Below are positions 47,713-57,477 of a stretch of DNA of 61,615 nucleotides, one piece after another. Under the pieces are notes generated by a model that did no database searches, was not told the DNA's origin, and worked only from the letters and a program-made list of their open reading frames with translations. Location: positions 1 through 61,615 of the forward strand of contig JANQEY010000228.1 in assembly GCA_028278125.1 (NCBI GenBank). Direction: 5' to 3'. Origin of the DNA: a bacterium. GTDB taxonomy: Bacteria; Electryoneota; Electryoneia; Electryoneales; Electryoneaceae. The translations under genes and the position numbers were made by a program. The stretch's first letter is position 1, and every line of letters begins with the position of its first letter.

Positions 47713-48053
47713 AGAACAACCTCTTTATAGTTTAATGTTAATATTGAAACAACAGAAATAATCGTTGTTTAGTCCTGTACCAGGAATTTAAGGAAAGCCA
47801 AACATTATACTATACTGTGCTCATCTTCTCTAAGCAAGCCCGTCCCGGGACTATTCCTCTTTTAATCTTAAAATCCTACTCGGTAATTATGGCGGATTCA
47901 TTTGAATCTCGAAAAAACAATATTACCTTTCGACTGCTTTTATGCTTGATGTCTGTATCTATCTTAGACACGTTCGAGTTTCCGAAATCGTTGAGATCTA
48001 TATATTGAAAGCAAATTTTTCATCTTCAAGAGGAATCTTATTCTGAGTCACTA
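47713..48053. other. Divergent promoter region of the glycan locus
   Basis: 341 bases between the aldolase gene (minus) and the ACP gene (plus). Both operons must start here. A TATACT-like box lies near 47808-47813 on the plus strand. No gene is supportable within it. Confidence 0.4.
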
Positions 48054-48320
48054 ATGGAAATAATTGAAACAATAACAGATGACATCCTGAACTATTTTAA
48101 AGATAAAAATATTGCTCTCGATTCCATTTCCAGCGAACCGAATCGTGTAAATTTCGTTAACGAAGGACTGGTAGACTCTATTGGTATCGTCGAACTCGTC
48201 TATCATCTTGAAAGCAGGTATAGTTTTACTTTTTCTCCAGACGAGTTGGAATCTGATAATTTTCGTACTGTTGAAGGTCTATCACAGATTGTCAAAGGTA
48301 AACTGGACTCTGTTCAGTAA
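48054..48320 (+). CDS. Acyl carrier protein-like
   Basis: 88 residues, acidic. The phosphopantetheine site is Ser42 in GLVDSIGIVELVYHLE, followed by the helix IV-type segment FRTVEGLSQIV. It is a carrier for acyl or aminoacyl thioesters. It lies 26 bp upstream of a putative acyltransferase, opposite to the adenylate-forming ligase; the three may form an acyl-transfer set. It is not fatty-acid acpP by context. Confidence 0.9.
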   Translation: MEIIETITDDILNYFKDKNIALDSISSEPNRVNFVNEGLVDSIGIVELVYHLESRYSFTFSPDELESDNFRTVEGLSQIVKGKLDSVQ

Positions 48321-48346
48321 TTCAACTTCTGAGTAAGATATATCCC

Positions 48347-49462
48347 ATGTCGATACTAATCAGGCAACTTGAAGAAAAAGATGTTGAAACTATCAGGGCC
48401 TTCAATAAACGGCTTTCTGATGGTGGTGCGAAAGAAAGTTTCCCTGAAGTTCATATTCCCTCATGGTTGCCGAAAAAAGAATCATCCTCTATTTTCCAGG
48501 AATATTACATCGCCCTCGAAGAAGATACAGCAAGGGGTGCTTACATACTTAAATGGCAACCGTTTTATCTGAATGGCAAGGAAGAACAGGTATGCGGATA
48601 CCAGCTTCCGATCGCTGAAAGTATAGTAAATCCAAAGTATAATATAATTCCTCTGAGATTAATGGGTGACGCGCTGGCGAGAAATCCATTGATGACGGGA
48701 CTAGGTGGAGGAAGACCTGAAGAGCCCAGCGTACGTTTGCTGCTGGCAGCGAAATGGAAAATGGTTCCCTGCCCATTTTTCTTCAGAATAATCCATCCAA
48801 AACCGTTCCTGGACAACATTGTCTACCTCAGGAAGGATAAAAAATATCGATTTTTACTTGATTTCCTGGCTAATACAGGTCTTGGCTGGTTGGGCATGAA
48901 GTCGCTGTTTCTCTATAAAGATTTGACGAAGAACAAATATTCAAAGGTCGAATCGAGAGTAGAGCCAAGCTTTGATGGATGGTGTGATCAAATCTGGGAA
49001 GAGGCCAAAGATAAATATTCACTCATTGCGACGCGAACTAAGGATATCCTGAATACCCTCTATCCTGCCAGCCGCCCACGATTTATTCGTCTCAGGGTAA
49101 CAACAAGCAATGATACTATCGGTTGGGTAGTGCTACTGAACACGAAGATGAAAGACCATAATTTCTTTGGAAATATGCGCGTAGGAACAATCGTAGACTG
49201 CCTGGCATTGCCAGGTGAAGAAGGCAAAGTGATAAAGGCCGGATACGATTATCTCGTATCAGATAAAGCAGACATTGTTATATCCAACCAGTTACATCAA
49301 TCATGGTGTGAGGCTTTTAAAAACAATGGTTTTTTACGAGGACCATCCAACTTTTTCTTTTTTACTTCTCCCGAATTGACTTCCCAGGTATCAGAAAATG
49401 ATCCTGACTACGAAAAAGTTCATATGACACGTGGTGACGGAGACGGTCCTATTAACCTTTAA
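48347..49462 (+). CDS. Putative acyltransferase of GNAT type, partner of the ACP
   Basis: 371 residues. The start (ILIRQLEEKDVETIRAFNKR) looks like a GNAT N-terminus, and IGWVVLLNTKM with VGTIVDCLALPGEE resembles a second acetyltransferase half, so it may be a double-GNAT. The middle (about 95-200) is unusual. No signal peptide. As the partner of an ACP, it may transfer an acyl group to a sugar amine. Family identity is uncertain. Confidence 0.62.
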   Translation: MSILIRQLEEKDVETIRAFNKRLSDGGAKESFPEVHIPSWLPKKESSSIFQEYYIALEEDTARGAYILKWQPFYLNGKEEQVCGYQLPIAESIVNPKYNIIPLRLMGDALARNPLMTGLGGGRPEEPSVRLLLAAKWKMVPCPFFFRIIHPKPFLDNIVYLRKDKKYRFLLDFLANTGLGWLGMKSLFLYKDLTKNKYSKVESRVEPSFDGWCDQIWEEAKDKYSLIATRTKDILNTLYPASRPRFIRLRVTTSNDTIGWVVLLNTKMKDHNFFGNMRVGTIVDCLALPGEEGKVIKAGYDYLVSDKADIVISNQLHQSWCEAFKNNGFLRGPSNFFFFTSPELTSQVSENDPDYEKVHMTRGDGDGPINL

Positions 49463-49478
49463 ATCGATTTAGGTGAGA

Positions 49479-50507
49479 TCAGGATTGAATTGCAGTTATT
49501 ACGTCGTCGAGGATCACATCTTGAGGCCAGTAATTACCTACTACCCAGTTTAATTTCGAATTAAAATAGCCGGCACAGTTGCAAACTGCCCTGTCCTGGT
49601 AAACATAGCTGATCTCGACAATCAGCTTTTCGCCCGAATCCGGATCGGTGACAAAATCGTACGCCATACTCTGGAATCCGAGTTTCTGCGAAACTTCAAA
49701 TGCAATTTTTATACATTCAAAATCAGCTTCACCGGGATTGTAGTAGATCAGTTCTCCACTCCCTGACGCTCGAAAATCGTTAGGACGTACTCCCCTGGTA
49801 AAGGTAAACGCCCTGTCACCAATCGTGGTCACACGGATATCGAAAGTATTATCCGGGATATATTCCTGGAACAATATGTATGCATTTTCCCGCGGAAATA
49901 TCTTTCGAGCGTTGAGTATGGCAGAAATTGAGCTCGGCGCCCTCTTGATCTTTCCCAGGATGTCATTGCGCGATTTCACAGTACGAATCCTGGTAGAAAT
50001 ATCTTTCACCGGGCTGGCAATAAATGGAAATCCTTTGCCGAATGCCTTTCGAACCAGCTTATTTGCTTCACTTCTAGTGTGGACAAGTTTTACATTTGAC
50101 GCCCCGGCGCCCCGTCTGAGCTTAAAAACAACGGGATAATCTATTCCTTCCAGCCATTTGTAAGCAGCTTTTCTGTTATAAAAGACATAACTGGGAACCA
50201 GTGGTGCATTAATAGCTTCCAGCAGGTATTTTTGTGTCACTTTGTCGTCGAAATGGAAACGGGTATTGAGGTTCGGGAAAGTGTGAATCCCCATCTCATC
50301 GCAAGCCTGGAGGATATGACGGGAAAATATCAGGTCGGTTAGGCTGCCGTGATTCAGGTGCCATAATACAGCGTCACATCCCGATACCTGGTCGATTATA
50401 TTGTTGTCATAGCCATTAACAACAAGACTATCAATTCCACGTTTTTCCAGGGTTTGGATCCATCTTGTGGAATAACTGTCTTCTCGATGATGAACGGCAA
50501 TTTTCAT
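49479..50507 (-). CDS. ATP-grasp enzyme (RimK-like)
   Basis: 342 residues. ATP-grasp marks: DDKVTQKYLLEAINAPLVPS, VVFKLRRGAGASNVKLV, ILFQEYIP and DIRVTTIGDRAFTFTRG, then YDFVTDPDSGEKLIVEIS (metal ligands). This suggests a carboxylate-amine ligase or a peptide ligase. In the glycan locus it may attach an amino acid to a sugar acid; substrate is unknown. ATG start with GCTAGTC upstream, no clear ribosome site. Confidence 0.87.
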   Translation of the reverse strand: MKIAVHHREDSYSTRWIQTLEKRGIDSLVVNGYDNNIIDQVSGCDAVLWHLNHGSLTDLIFSRHILQACDEMGIHTFPNLNTRFHFDDKVTQKYLLEAINAPLVPSYVFYNRKAAYKWLEGIDYPVVFKLRRGAGASNVKLVHTRSEANKLVRKAFGKGFPFIASPVKDISTRIRTVKSRNDILGKIKRAPSSISAILNARKIFPRENAYILFQEYIPDNTFDIRVTTIGDRAFTFTRGVRPNDFRASGSGELIYYNPGEADFECIKIAFEVSQKLGFQSMAYDFVTDPDSGEKLIVEISYVYQDRAVCNCAGYFNSKLNWVVGNYWPQDVILDDVITAIQS

Positions 50508-50555
50508 GACTAGCTCTGAACCAAATTTCTATCAAAGGTTTGATTTTACCATCTA

Positions 50556-51596
50556 TTATCTTCGGCTTCTTAATCTACCGGTCAGCCAGTTAAATAATTG
50601 TTTACTTGTCCTTGTTGGCAGGTAGAATTTAAAGAGGTACTCCCATTTCCAGAATTTTTTCTCTGCCCCTTGATACCAGTCATCGTAGTCTGGATTTTCT
50701 AACGCTCGGCTGTAATTCGTGCATAATGCCTCAGCACGTTTTTTCGGATCAATGCGGGTAAGATCATTTTTATCCCAGTAGTGAGAGTATAATTTCCAAA
50801 CGGGCTTACTGCCTTTCTCGAACTCGAATTCTACCGCCAGTCCAAGTTTATGAGGTGGTGCAGGTTTTACCTTCCATCCACCGTTATCACCGGGAACATC
50901 ATCGAAATAGTAATTTCCAAGGCTGTAAAAAACCGGCTTATCATCAATCAGTTCCATTCCACGCACTACATGGGGATGATGACCGATGATTACGTCGGCA
51001 CCTGCTTCGATCATCCCGCTGGCGTAATCACGTTCTAGTGGATGTGGATAATAATAATGTTCAATCCCCCAGTGCATTATTACTAGAATCCAGTCAGCTT
51101 TAACAGAACAGTTACTTATGAACTCTTCCGCTTTCTTTTTCCCCGGCCAGCGGTTTGGCCCGGCATCATCAGGCCTGGCAGGCGACGGCGTAGTTTCATC
51201 CGTTACCCAGTTGATTACACATAAAGTACCCTGGTCTGTTTTCCAGAACCAGGGCTTTTCGACATCTTCAGGGGATATACCCGCGCCAAAACATTCTATT
51301 CCAGATTTATTCAGCTTATTAATTGTTAGATTAAGTCCCTCTTTTCCTGCATCGAGGATATGATTATTGGCGAGGGTAGCAACCGGTGATGTCCAGTCTT
51401 TTATAGCATCGAGGGCGTCATCAGAAGCCAGAACCTGCATTTTTTTATGTTGATCGATTTTATCACCAAAAGGCAGCTCCCAGTTTAGCAGTATTTTTAT
51501 ATCTTTTTCATTTCTACCACTAGTTGGATCGAGTAATGGAGATCGGCCTGCAACAGGACGACAGATACCAACATCACCGACACAATAAAGCTTCAT
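50556..51596 (-). CDS. CapA family protein (poly-gamma-glutamate synthesis type)
   Basis: 346 residues of metallophosphoesterase-like fold. Marks: VGDVGICRP, ATLANNHILDAGKEGL, VIMHWGIEHYYYPHP, ADVIIGHHPHVVRGME and VFYSLGNYYFDD. These are the CapA/PgsA features (GDV, NNH, HWG, HHPH, GN). No signal peptide. It is cotranscribed with glycosyltransferases; the family takes part in capsule or polymer synthesis, exact role not settled. Confidence 0.92.
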   Translation of the reverse strand: MKLYCVGDVGICRPVAGRSPLLDPTSGRNEKDIKILLNWELPFGDKIDQHKKMQVLASDDALDAIKDWTSPVATLANNHILDAGKEGLNLTINKLNKSGIECFGAGISPEDVEKPWFWKTDQGTLCVINWVTDETTPSPARPDDAGPNRWPGKKKAEEFISNCSVKADWILVIMHWGIEHYYYPHPLERDYASGMIEAGADVIIGHHPHVVRGMELIDDKPVFYSLGNYYFDDVPGDNGGWKVKPAPPHKLGLAVEFEFEKGSKPVWKLYSHYWDKNDLTRIDPKKRAEALCTNYSRALENPDYDDWYQGAEKKFWKWEYLFKFYLPTRTSKQLFNWLTGRLRSRR

Positions 51597-51626
51597 TTTT
51601 GCTCAATCCAGTAAAGACTATTCAAA

Positions 51627-52904
51627 CTAATCGATCAAGTTACGCAGGATTTTATCAAGTTTCTCTGAAAGTACAGGCCAGGAGTATTTTAGCCTGTTTA
51701 TATTTTCCACCAGTTCACTTTTTTGCTTGTACTGTTTATAAATAAAAGATGAAATCTCGTCCATTTCCCAGCTGGGGAACGATTCTCCCGAGGAACTGTC
51801 CTTGAGAATAATAGAAGCCTCGTTCTCCTCGGGCGATATCAGAAGGATTTTGGTATCCAATCCCATTGGCTCAAACAACTTGCCTGTTACGATCAACCGG
51901 TCACCCAGTGTAGGTGCATCATAAATTGTTGTAATCACGAGTGCAAGGTCTGCACCGGCAACCGCTGACAACGCCTCCTCCCGGCCAACAGGACCGTGAT
52001 CAACAACAAAATTATCCGTACCCGTTTTTTTAGCTTCTTCGATTACATGTCCGGATTGCCGACCGTAATAATGGAACTTGATTTTTTCCGATATTCTCTC
52101 TTTCCGTTGATCCAGTTTTTTTAGTGCTTCAAGAAATGGAGTGATTGATCTTTTCGGTGGATAAAATCCACCGGTGTAAACGATTGAGAAATGATCGTAT
52201 TTTTCCGGGGAAATGTTTTCCAGGCTTTTCGAATCAAAACCGTTGGTAATTACATGCGATTTTTCGGAAATACCAGCGTTTTTATCCATGTGTTCTTTAA
52301 AAGCGTTGGCAATTACAAGCACAGCCGCTGCCCCATCAAGTAATCTCTTCTCTTTTCTGCCGATACCGGATTGTTCATCGATTTTGACTGAGCTGACATT
52401 ACCCGACCAGGGATCACGGTAGTCAAGTACATACGGCTTGGTCAGATATTTTGCGAGAGCTTCGGCTACAGAAAACGAAGTAAACGACGGCGCGGTGGCA
52501 AGGATTACATCTACATCTTTATTTCCACTTTCTATAAATGCCGTCACTGCAGGTTTGTACCATCCAGCAGCCCTATCTATCCCCAGTTGCCTGGCTGTAA
52601 ATCGAAATCCCTTATCAACCAGTCGGGAAAATGGTGATTCTGATGTCTTTAGAAAACCTTCATTCAGACCACGGAAAGAATGCCCTGTTAGAATCCGTTC
52701 AATTCCTTCTTCGTCAAGTGTCTTATCCCAGTCTTCCATATTTTCAACATTGCGGCAGAGATTTGGATCAACTGTCAGGACAGTAACTTTCCAGCCAAGT
52801 TTCACCAGGTTTTTTGCCATGTAATAGGGACGGTAACTGCCTATCTCGTTACTTGGCGGGAACGCCCTGGTAAGAAGCAGAAGTGATGGTTTTTTCGCTG
52901 ACAT
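51627..52904 (-). CDS. Glycosyltransferase, family 4 type
   Basis: 425 residues of GT-B fold. N-terminal start LLLLTRAFPPSNEIGSYRPYYMAKNL, LDYRDPWSG, then IVYTGGFYPPKRSI and the donor-binding part (GREEALSAVAGADLALVIT, LIVTGKLFEPMGLDTKIL). Typical retaining GT4 layout. It transfers a sugar to the growing glycan; sugar unknown. Stop is 30 bp from the CapA start. Confidence 0.9.
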   Translation of the reverse strand: MSAKKPSLLLLTRAFPPSNEIGSYRPYYMAKNLVKLGWKVTVLTVDPNLCRNVENMEDWDKTLDEEGIERILTGHSFRGLNEGFLKTSESPFSRLVDKGFRFTARQLGIDRAAGWYKPAVTAFIESGNKDVDVILATAPSFTSFSVAEALAKYLTKPYVLDYRDPWSGNVSSVKIDEQSGIGRKEKRLLDGAAAVLVIANAFKEHMDKNAGISEKSHVITNGFDSKSLENISPEKYDHFSIVYTGGFYPPKRSITPFLEALKKLDQRKERISEKIKFHYYGRQSGHVIEEAKKTGTDNFVVDHGPVGREEALSAVAGADLALVITTIYDAPTLGDRLIVTGKLFEPMGLDTKILLISPEENEASIILKDSSSGESFPSWEMDEISSFIYKQYKQKSELVENINRLKYSWPVLSEKLDKILRNLID

Positions 52905-52921
52905 AATAATTATCGGTTATA

Positions 52922-54022
52922 TCAGGACAGGAATTGTTTGATTGATTCTACAGTTTTTTCTACGGCTGTTCCATCGCCGAACAGGTCAGGATGTTTTTCT
53001 GGTGTTTTCTTCTTTAAAGCTTCCAGGATAGTTTCCACATTCGAACCGGTCATAACACCCCATCCGGATTTTACTATATCAATCCAAGCTGTTGTGTCAT
53101 CAATATATAACGAGGGGACACTGTAATAATATGATTCACGGAATAATCCGCCGGAATCGGTAATGATTTTTCTTGAATAGAAACCCAGTGACAACGACTC
53201 AAGATAACTGACAGGTTCCACCAATTTCAGATGTGGCAGTTTTTCAAACAGTCCCCACAAATCAAAATCCTGGAGCCGTTTCCTGGTTCTCGGGTGGATC
53301 GGAAACAGGATCTGTTTATCAAACTCTGAAAATGCTTCAAGAATAGAAGACATCCTCTCCCTGGAATCAGTATTTATAGCCCTGTGGATAGTGCAGAAAT
53401 AATAGTTCTTTTCCGTTAGATCGTAATTGTTTAAAACATTTTTATCAATTAAACCTTGTTCCTTTTTACCCAGGAACAGATCATACATGATATCACCGGT
53501 GTATTCGATCTTTCCCGAAATGGACTCGTTTTCCAGGTTTCCCAGGGCCCTTTTTGAAGCACACAGAAGCACTGAAGACAAATGATCCGTTGCAACACGG
53601 TTTGATTCTTCAGGAATAGTGCATGGTAAAACTTTTACCAGGTAATTATCAAAATTCCGCTCGCCGGCTTCAAGATGGATCACGGGTACCTGGTTTTTGG
53701 CAGCAGTTAGCGCAGCAGCCAACGTGGAGTTTGTATCCCCAAGACAGAAAAGAGCATCAGGTTTTGACTCTTTTATAATTTCGTTAATTCCAATCATCAT
53801 CTGCGAAAACTGCACAAATGGATCTTTATCACCGGCTGACAGGTTATAGTCAGGGATTGGAATTCCAAGCTCCGAATAAAAAACCTCCGACATATTCTGA
53901 TCGTAATGCTGACCCGTATCAACGAATATCTCGTTTATATCCTTCCTGACCTCCTTATGGAGAGAGGCGTATTTAACATATTGTGGCCTGGTTCCAATTA
54001 CTGTCAGAAGTGTCCTATTCAA
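52922..54022 (-). CDS. wecB: UDP-N-acetylglucosamine 2-epimerase, non-hydrolysing (WecB-like)
   Basis: 366 residues from TTG 54022, chosen because AGGAAA lies 6 nt upstream and the product then starts MNRTLLTVIGTRPQYVK, as in the family. Another TTG at 54043 is in frame. Marks: FVDTGQHYDQNMS, FCLGDTNSTLAAALTA, HLEAGERNFDNYLV, FPIHPRTRKRL and ITDSGGLFRESYYY. It interconverts UDP-GlcNAc and UDP-ManNAc. The usual PEExNR segment is present (PEESNRVATDHLS). Distinct from the hydrolysing NeuC-like enzyme at the right end. Confidence 0.93.
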   Translation of the reverse strand: MNRTLLTVIGTRPQYVKYASLHKEVRKDINEIFVDTGQHYDQNMSEVFYSELGIPIPDYNLSAGDKDPFVQFSQMMIGINEIIKESKPDALFCLGDTNSTLAAALTAAKNQVPVIHLEAGERNFDNYLVKVLPCTIPEESNRVATDHLSSVLLCASKRALGNLENESISGKIEYTGDIMYDLFLGKKEQGLIDKNVLNNYDLTEKNYYFCTIHRAINTDSRERMSSILEAFSEFDKQILFPIHPRTRKRLQDFDLWGLFEKLPHLKLVEPVSYLESLSLGFYSRKIITDSGGLFRESYYYSVPSLYIDDTTAWIDIVKSGWGVMTGSNVETILEALKKKTPEKHPDLFGDGTAVEKTVESIKQFLS

Positions 54023-54081
54023 AATTAGTTTCCTGATGTTCAAAATGACTGGTTTATATCAACAACTACAATTATAGGTAA

Positions 54082-55422
54082 CTATGAGCGTTTCAAATTG
54101 CCAAGTCTTTTAATACCGCGATCAACGTTGTCTGAGATAAACTTTGCCACTCTTTCCCCGGATTTACCATCACTGAAAGGAATATAGTTTTTAACAAGGG
54201 CTTCACGTCCAGATTTATATTCCCCCGGATTTTTTAAAGTATAGATGATCTTTTCAGCAAGTTTATCCTTGTCATAGATAAAAGGTACCCAGTCATTATC
54301 CTTCAGTTTTTTCAGATGCCGGTCAAAACTTTTCTGGATGGTTTTTTTATACTCTTCAGGTTGAACGGTACTGAAAACCGGGACTATCACGGGTGTATCA
54401 AAAATCGCCGCTTCAAGCGTTAATGTCGATCCAGGGGTAACTACCAGGTCAGAGTGGGCAAGCATGTTTGCCATCTCGTCAACCTCATCCCGTGTCATCG
54501 ACCAGCCAAAAGCCTTGATGTATGAAACGAATGAAAGTGTAACCCTTGGATTTGAACTGAAACGCCAGAATGCCACCAGGTTCGACGATGGATGCAGCCT
54601 GCAGATAACCTGTGCGTCTTTCAGCTCTTTATTAATCTCAACGATTGAAAGAAGTTCTTCCATCATATATGATTCGTCAAAAGTCGTTCCCATCCCGACA
54701 AAACCGCCAATGCTGCCATATAAAATGATCGGTTTCTCAGGATCTAGACCTTTCGATTTCCAGAACTCATCCCTGTCTTTGATTACACCTTTTGTAAAAT
54801 AGCGATCAAAGGGAAACGGCCCTACATTAGTGATTTCGCTATCCCTGTAGAATTCCAGTTTCCTGGCTTCAGCCCGGTTCACGTCATTCCAGACAGCGAT
54901 TCTTTCAGCACGAAGCTTCAATCCTTTTTGAATATTGTCCCAGCTTTTGACAACAGCTGCTGTGGCATACCCCAATCGGTCAGCATACGCTATAAGGTCA
55001 TATTCTATATGAAAATGAGGAAGTGTTGATACCACCAGCGCTGGAGGATACTCCTTGAACAGTCGTTCTATGCCGGGATCATGGGTAAATAAACGGGATT
55101 CAATTTTCCAAAGTTCCTGGTCGAGTTTACGTTTGTTACTTATCGGGAGTTTCCTGGAGAAATTACGCAGACGGCAGGCATATGAATGTAACCTTGGAGA
55201 ACCCCAAAGTTTATGATATTTAAAAATCACCCTTTCATGATCAAACTCATCGCGGAAATCCTGTACTTTATCGCCGGGTGTAAGAAGGATAACACGGCAG
55301 TCCGGACGCATCTCCAGCAATTTATTTAACATCCCAAGACGAAGATGATCCCGCACCAGGTGACCATATGTTATTGATAAATATATATTATGAAGATTCT
55401 TATTTGTGGTCTGCGGGGTCAA
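54082..55422 (-). CDS. CDP-glycerol/UDP-glycosyltransferase-like GT-B protein
   Basis: 446 residues from TTG 55422, with GGAGGG 4 nt upstream. GT-B fold. N-terminal ITYGHLVRDHLRLGMLNKL, IILYGSIGGFVG as hinge, then LVVTPGSTLTLEAAIFDTPVIVPVF as donor-binding loop. It resembles glycosyl/glycerophosphotransferases of capsule loci. Donor unknown. It is about 160 bases from the upstream GT gene. Confidence 0.78.
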   Translation of the reverse strand: MTPQTTNKNLHNIYLSITYGHLVRDHLRLGMLNKLLEMRPDCRVILLTPGDKVQDFRDEFDHERVIFKYHKLWGSPRLHSYACRLRNFSRKLPISNKRKLDQELWKIESRLFTHDPGIERLFKEYPPALVVSTLPHFHIEYDLIAYADRLGYATAAVVKSWDNIQKGLKLRAERIAVWNDVNRAEARKLEFYRDSEITNVGPFPFDRYFTKGVIKDRDEFWKSKGLDPEKPIILYGSIGGFVGMGTTFDESYMMEELLSIVEINKELKDAQVICRLHPSSNLVAFWRFSSNPRVTLSFVSYIKAFGWSMTRDEVDEMANMLAHSDLVVTPGSTLTLEAAIFDTPVIVPVFSTVQPEEYKKTIQKSFDRHLKKLKDNDWVPFIYDKDKLAEKIIYTLKNPGEYKSGREALVKNYIPFSDGKSGERVAKFISDNVDRGIKRLGNLKRS

Positions 55423-55584
55423 TCGTCCCTCCAGTAAACTTTAAATTAAGAATTATCAGGTATTATAATACTTATAACGGATGTAATTAAACATTCTTCA
55501 AATCAGGGGGGCAAGTTATTCCAAGTGACAGGTTATTGCAAGGCTCAATTATTTTTCGGATTAAAAGCAGTCATAGATTATCTG

Positions 55585-56757
55585 CTAAATATGTCCTGAA
55601 ATGCACTCGTTATGTATCTGGTGGAGAAGTTTTCCGACGGTTTCGTGGCTGAAACGGTCACGAGTTTGGTTGCTGATTCTTTTCATATCGAACTTATGAT
55701 CACCATTCAAAAGCCTAGTCATACCTTCCGCGATTGCGGTTATATCCCCCACGTCAACAAATATCCCATCATTTTCCTGCACAACAGCAGGAACACCACC
55801 AACACTTGTAGTCAGTACCGGGCATCCGCATGCCATCGCCTCCATCAACACACAACCGAAGGTTTCAAAAGAGCTTGGAAAGATAAATCCGGAGGATTGT
55901 CTCATTAAATCAGCAAGTTCTTCCTTTGGAATGACACCATGGAACTTAAAAGATCCCTCTGGAAGAATTTCCCTGGCCTGGTTCTCGCGTTTTGTAACCA
56001 TCTCCGGTGTTCCACCGGCAACGTGTAGAACAGCATCCGGTTTCTTTTTAATCAATTGCGCAAATGCATTGAGGATATCATCAAAACGTTTATGCTCAGA
56101 ATCCAATCCGGACACATGGAGCAGCCACGGTTTCTTTTCCATTGTTTCATCGGGATAGAAAACATCTGTATTCAGGGCGTTTGGAAGCCAACGGATATTA
56201 GCCTTTATATCATAGGCCTTGTAATCCTTTTCCGCGAAAGCATTAGCCGGGAGCACAAACTTTGCTTTTTTAAAGGCTTTCCCGAATATTTTTACCTGGT
56301 CTTTTGTCAGTTTGCGCGCTAAAAATCCTGTCCAGTGCTGTGAAATGACAAACGGTTTTCGAAGATGTTTTAATCCATATATCGCCCAGGGCGCGATATT
56401 ATCCTGTGTGTGAATTACATCAGGAATCCCCCATTTTTCGAATACCTGCTTCAGGATTTTCCTGACGTAAATGGGAAATAGGATGCCATATAAACCCGGT
56501 ACCGGGAACTTTGATGCGAACGCTTCAAATATTTTTATGCCGTTGTCTTCATAATATTCAATCTCGATCCCAATTCCTTTTTTATCTGAAACGCGGTATA
56601 GCAGGACAGTAACATCGTCATACAATGATGCAGCGCGAACGTGTTCCCGGACAAATGTTCCAAGACTGCTCTTAAAATGACGGTCGGGATACCAGGTGGG
56701 AAAAAAGAGAATCCTGTTCCGGCGGGAACTATCTTCGCTCGCGGAATCAGATAACAT
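55585..56757 (-). CDS. Glycosyltransferase, family 4
   Basis: 390 residues. Marks: ILFFPTWYPDRHFKSSLGTFV, ISQHWTGFL, LLHVSGLDSEHKRFDDIL and FIFPSSFETFGCVLMEAMACGCPVLTTSVGG with the GT4 E-x7-E nucleotide-sugar motif. Retaining glycosyltransferase for the surface glycan. Only 2 bp separate it from the upstream cytidylyltransferase gene, so they are cotranscribed. Confidence 0.93.
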   Translation of the reverse strand: MLSDSASEDSSRRNRILFFPTWYPDRHFKSSLGTFVREHVRAASLYDDVTVLLYRVSDKKGIGIEIEYYEDNGIKIFEAFASKFPVPGLYGILFPIYVRKILKQVFEKWGIPDVIHTQDNIAPWAIYGLKHLRKPFVISQHWTGFLARKLTKDQVKIFGKAFKKAKFVLPANAFAEKDYKAYDIKANIRWLPNALNTDVFYPDETMEKKPWLLHVSGLDSEHKRFDDILNAFAQLIKKKPDAVLHVAGGTPEMVTKRENQAREILPEGSFKFHGVIPKEELADLMRQSSGFIFPSSFETFGCVLMEAMACGCPVLTTSVGGVPAVVQENDGIFVDVGDITAIAEGMTRLLNGDHKFDMKRISNQTRDRFSHETVGKLLHQIHNECISGHI

Positions 56758-56759
56758 GA

Positions 56760-57473
56760 TTAATCAGTCTCGGATTTTGTGATAAGGAATTCAGCCCAGT
56801 GAAGATCTTCAATTGTATCGATATTTACTATTGGCCGCTCAATAATTACCGGTACAGTATTGTCCGTGAAGATCAATTTTTTATCGATGAGTGTTGATCT
56901 TTTTAAAGCGTAACAAATTCCATTTCTGTAGTAATATTCACCTGTCAGTTGTTGCCTGCTGGTGATTTCAGCTCCCCCGCTATCAAAATACCGAAGTTTA
57001 TCATCAACACATTTAAGGATTTTTTTCGGGTGATATTTCGTATCAACTTTACTGACCGTGACCACGGAATCGGTATCATTTAAAACAAGTGACTCAATTG
57101 TCTTAATTATATCTTCCGGTTTACGCATTGGAGAGGTAGGCTCAATGATTAGATGTATATCAAATGTTTTACCATAGTATTTTTCCGCTTCGAGATGTGC
57201 ATGAGTCATAGCTTCAATACTGCTTGTTTTATCACCGCTCAACTCATCCGGACGTAAAAAGGGTGACTCCAGTCCATATTTTTTCGCTTCATCCGCGTAT
57301 AGTTGCGAATCGGTAGAAATAATTCCTGCATCAATTATATCTACATTTGCAAGTGTTTTCCCAGCCCAGCCAATAAGGCTGGTTCCTCCCAGCTTGCAGA
57401 TATTTTTATCCGGAATTCCTTTACTTCCACTTCGAGCCGGAACAACCGCCAGTATTGTTTTCCCCTGAAACAT
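56760..57473 (-). CDS. CMP-nonulosonate (sialic acid-like) synthetase
   Basis: 237 residues. Marks: AVVPARSGSKGIPDKNICKLGG (CTP site), LIIEPTSPMRKPEDI, and VVTVSKVD... It activates a nonulosonic acid (sialic, legionaminic, pseudaminic or related) with CTP. The exact sugar cannot be told. No NeuB-type synthase is in the window; it may be just beyond the right end. It lies next to a Gfo oxidoreductase. Confidence 0.92.
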   Translation of the reverse strand: MFQGKTILAVVPARSGSKGIPDKNICKLGGTSLIGWAGKTLANVDIIDAGIISTDSQLYADEAKKYGLESPFLRPDELSGDKTSSIEAMTHAHLEAEKYYGKTFDIHLIIEPTSPMRKPEDIIKTIESLVLNDTDSVVTVSKVDTKYHPKKILKCVDDKLRYFDSGGAEITSRQQLTGEYYYRNGICYALKRSTLIDKKLIFTDNTVPVIIERPIVNIDTIEDLHWAEFLITKSETD

Positions 57474-57477
57474 TAAG

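Noticed and set aside
47817..48008. 63-residue ORF between aldolase and ACP genes
   Set aside because: No ribosome site or recognisable sequence; it falls in the divergent promoter region.
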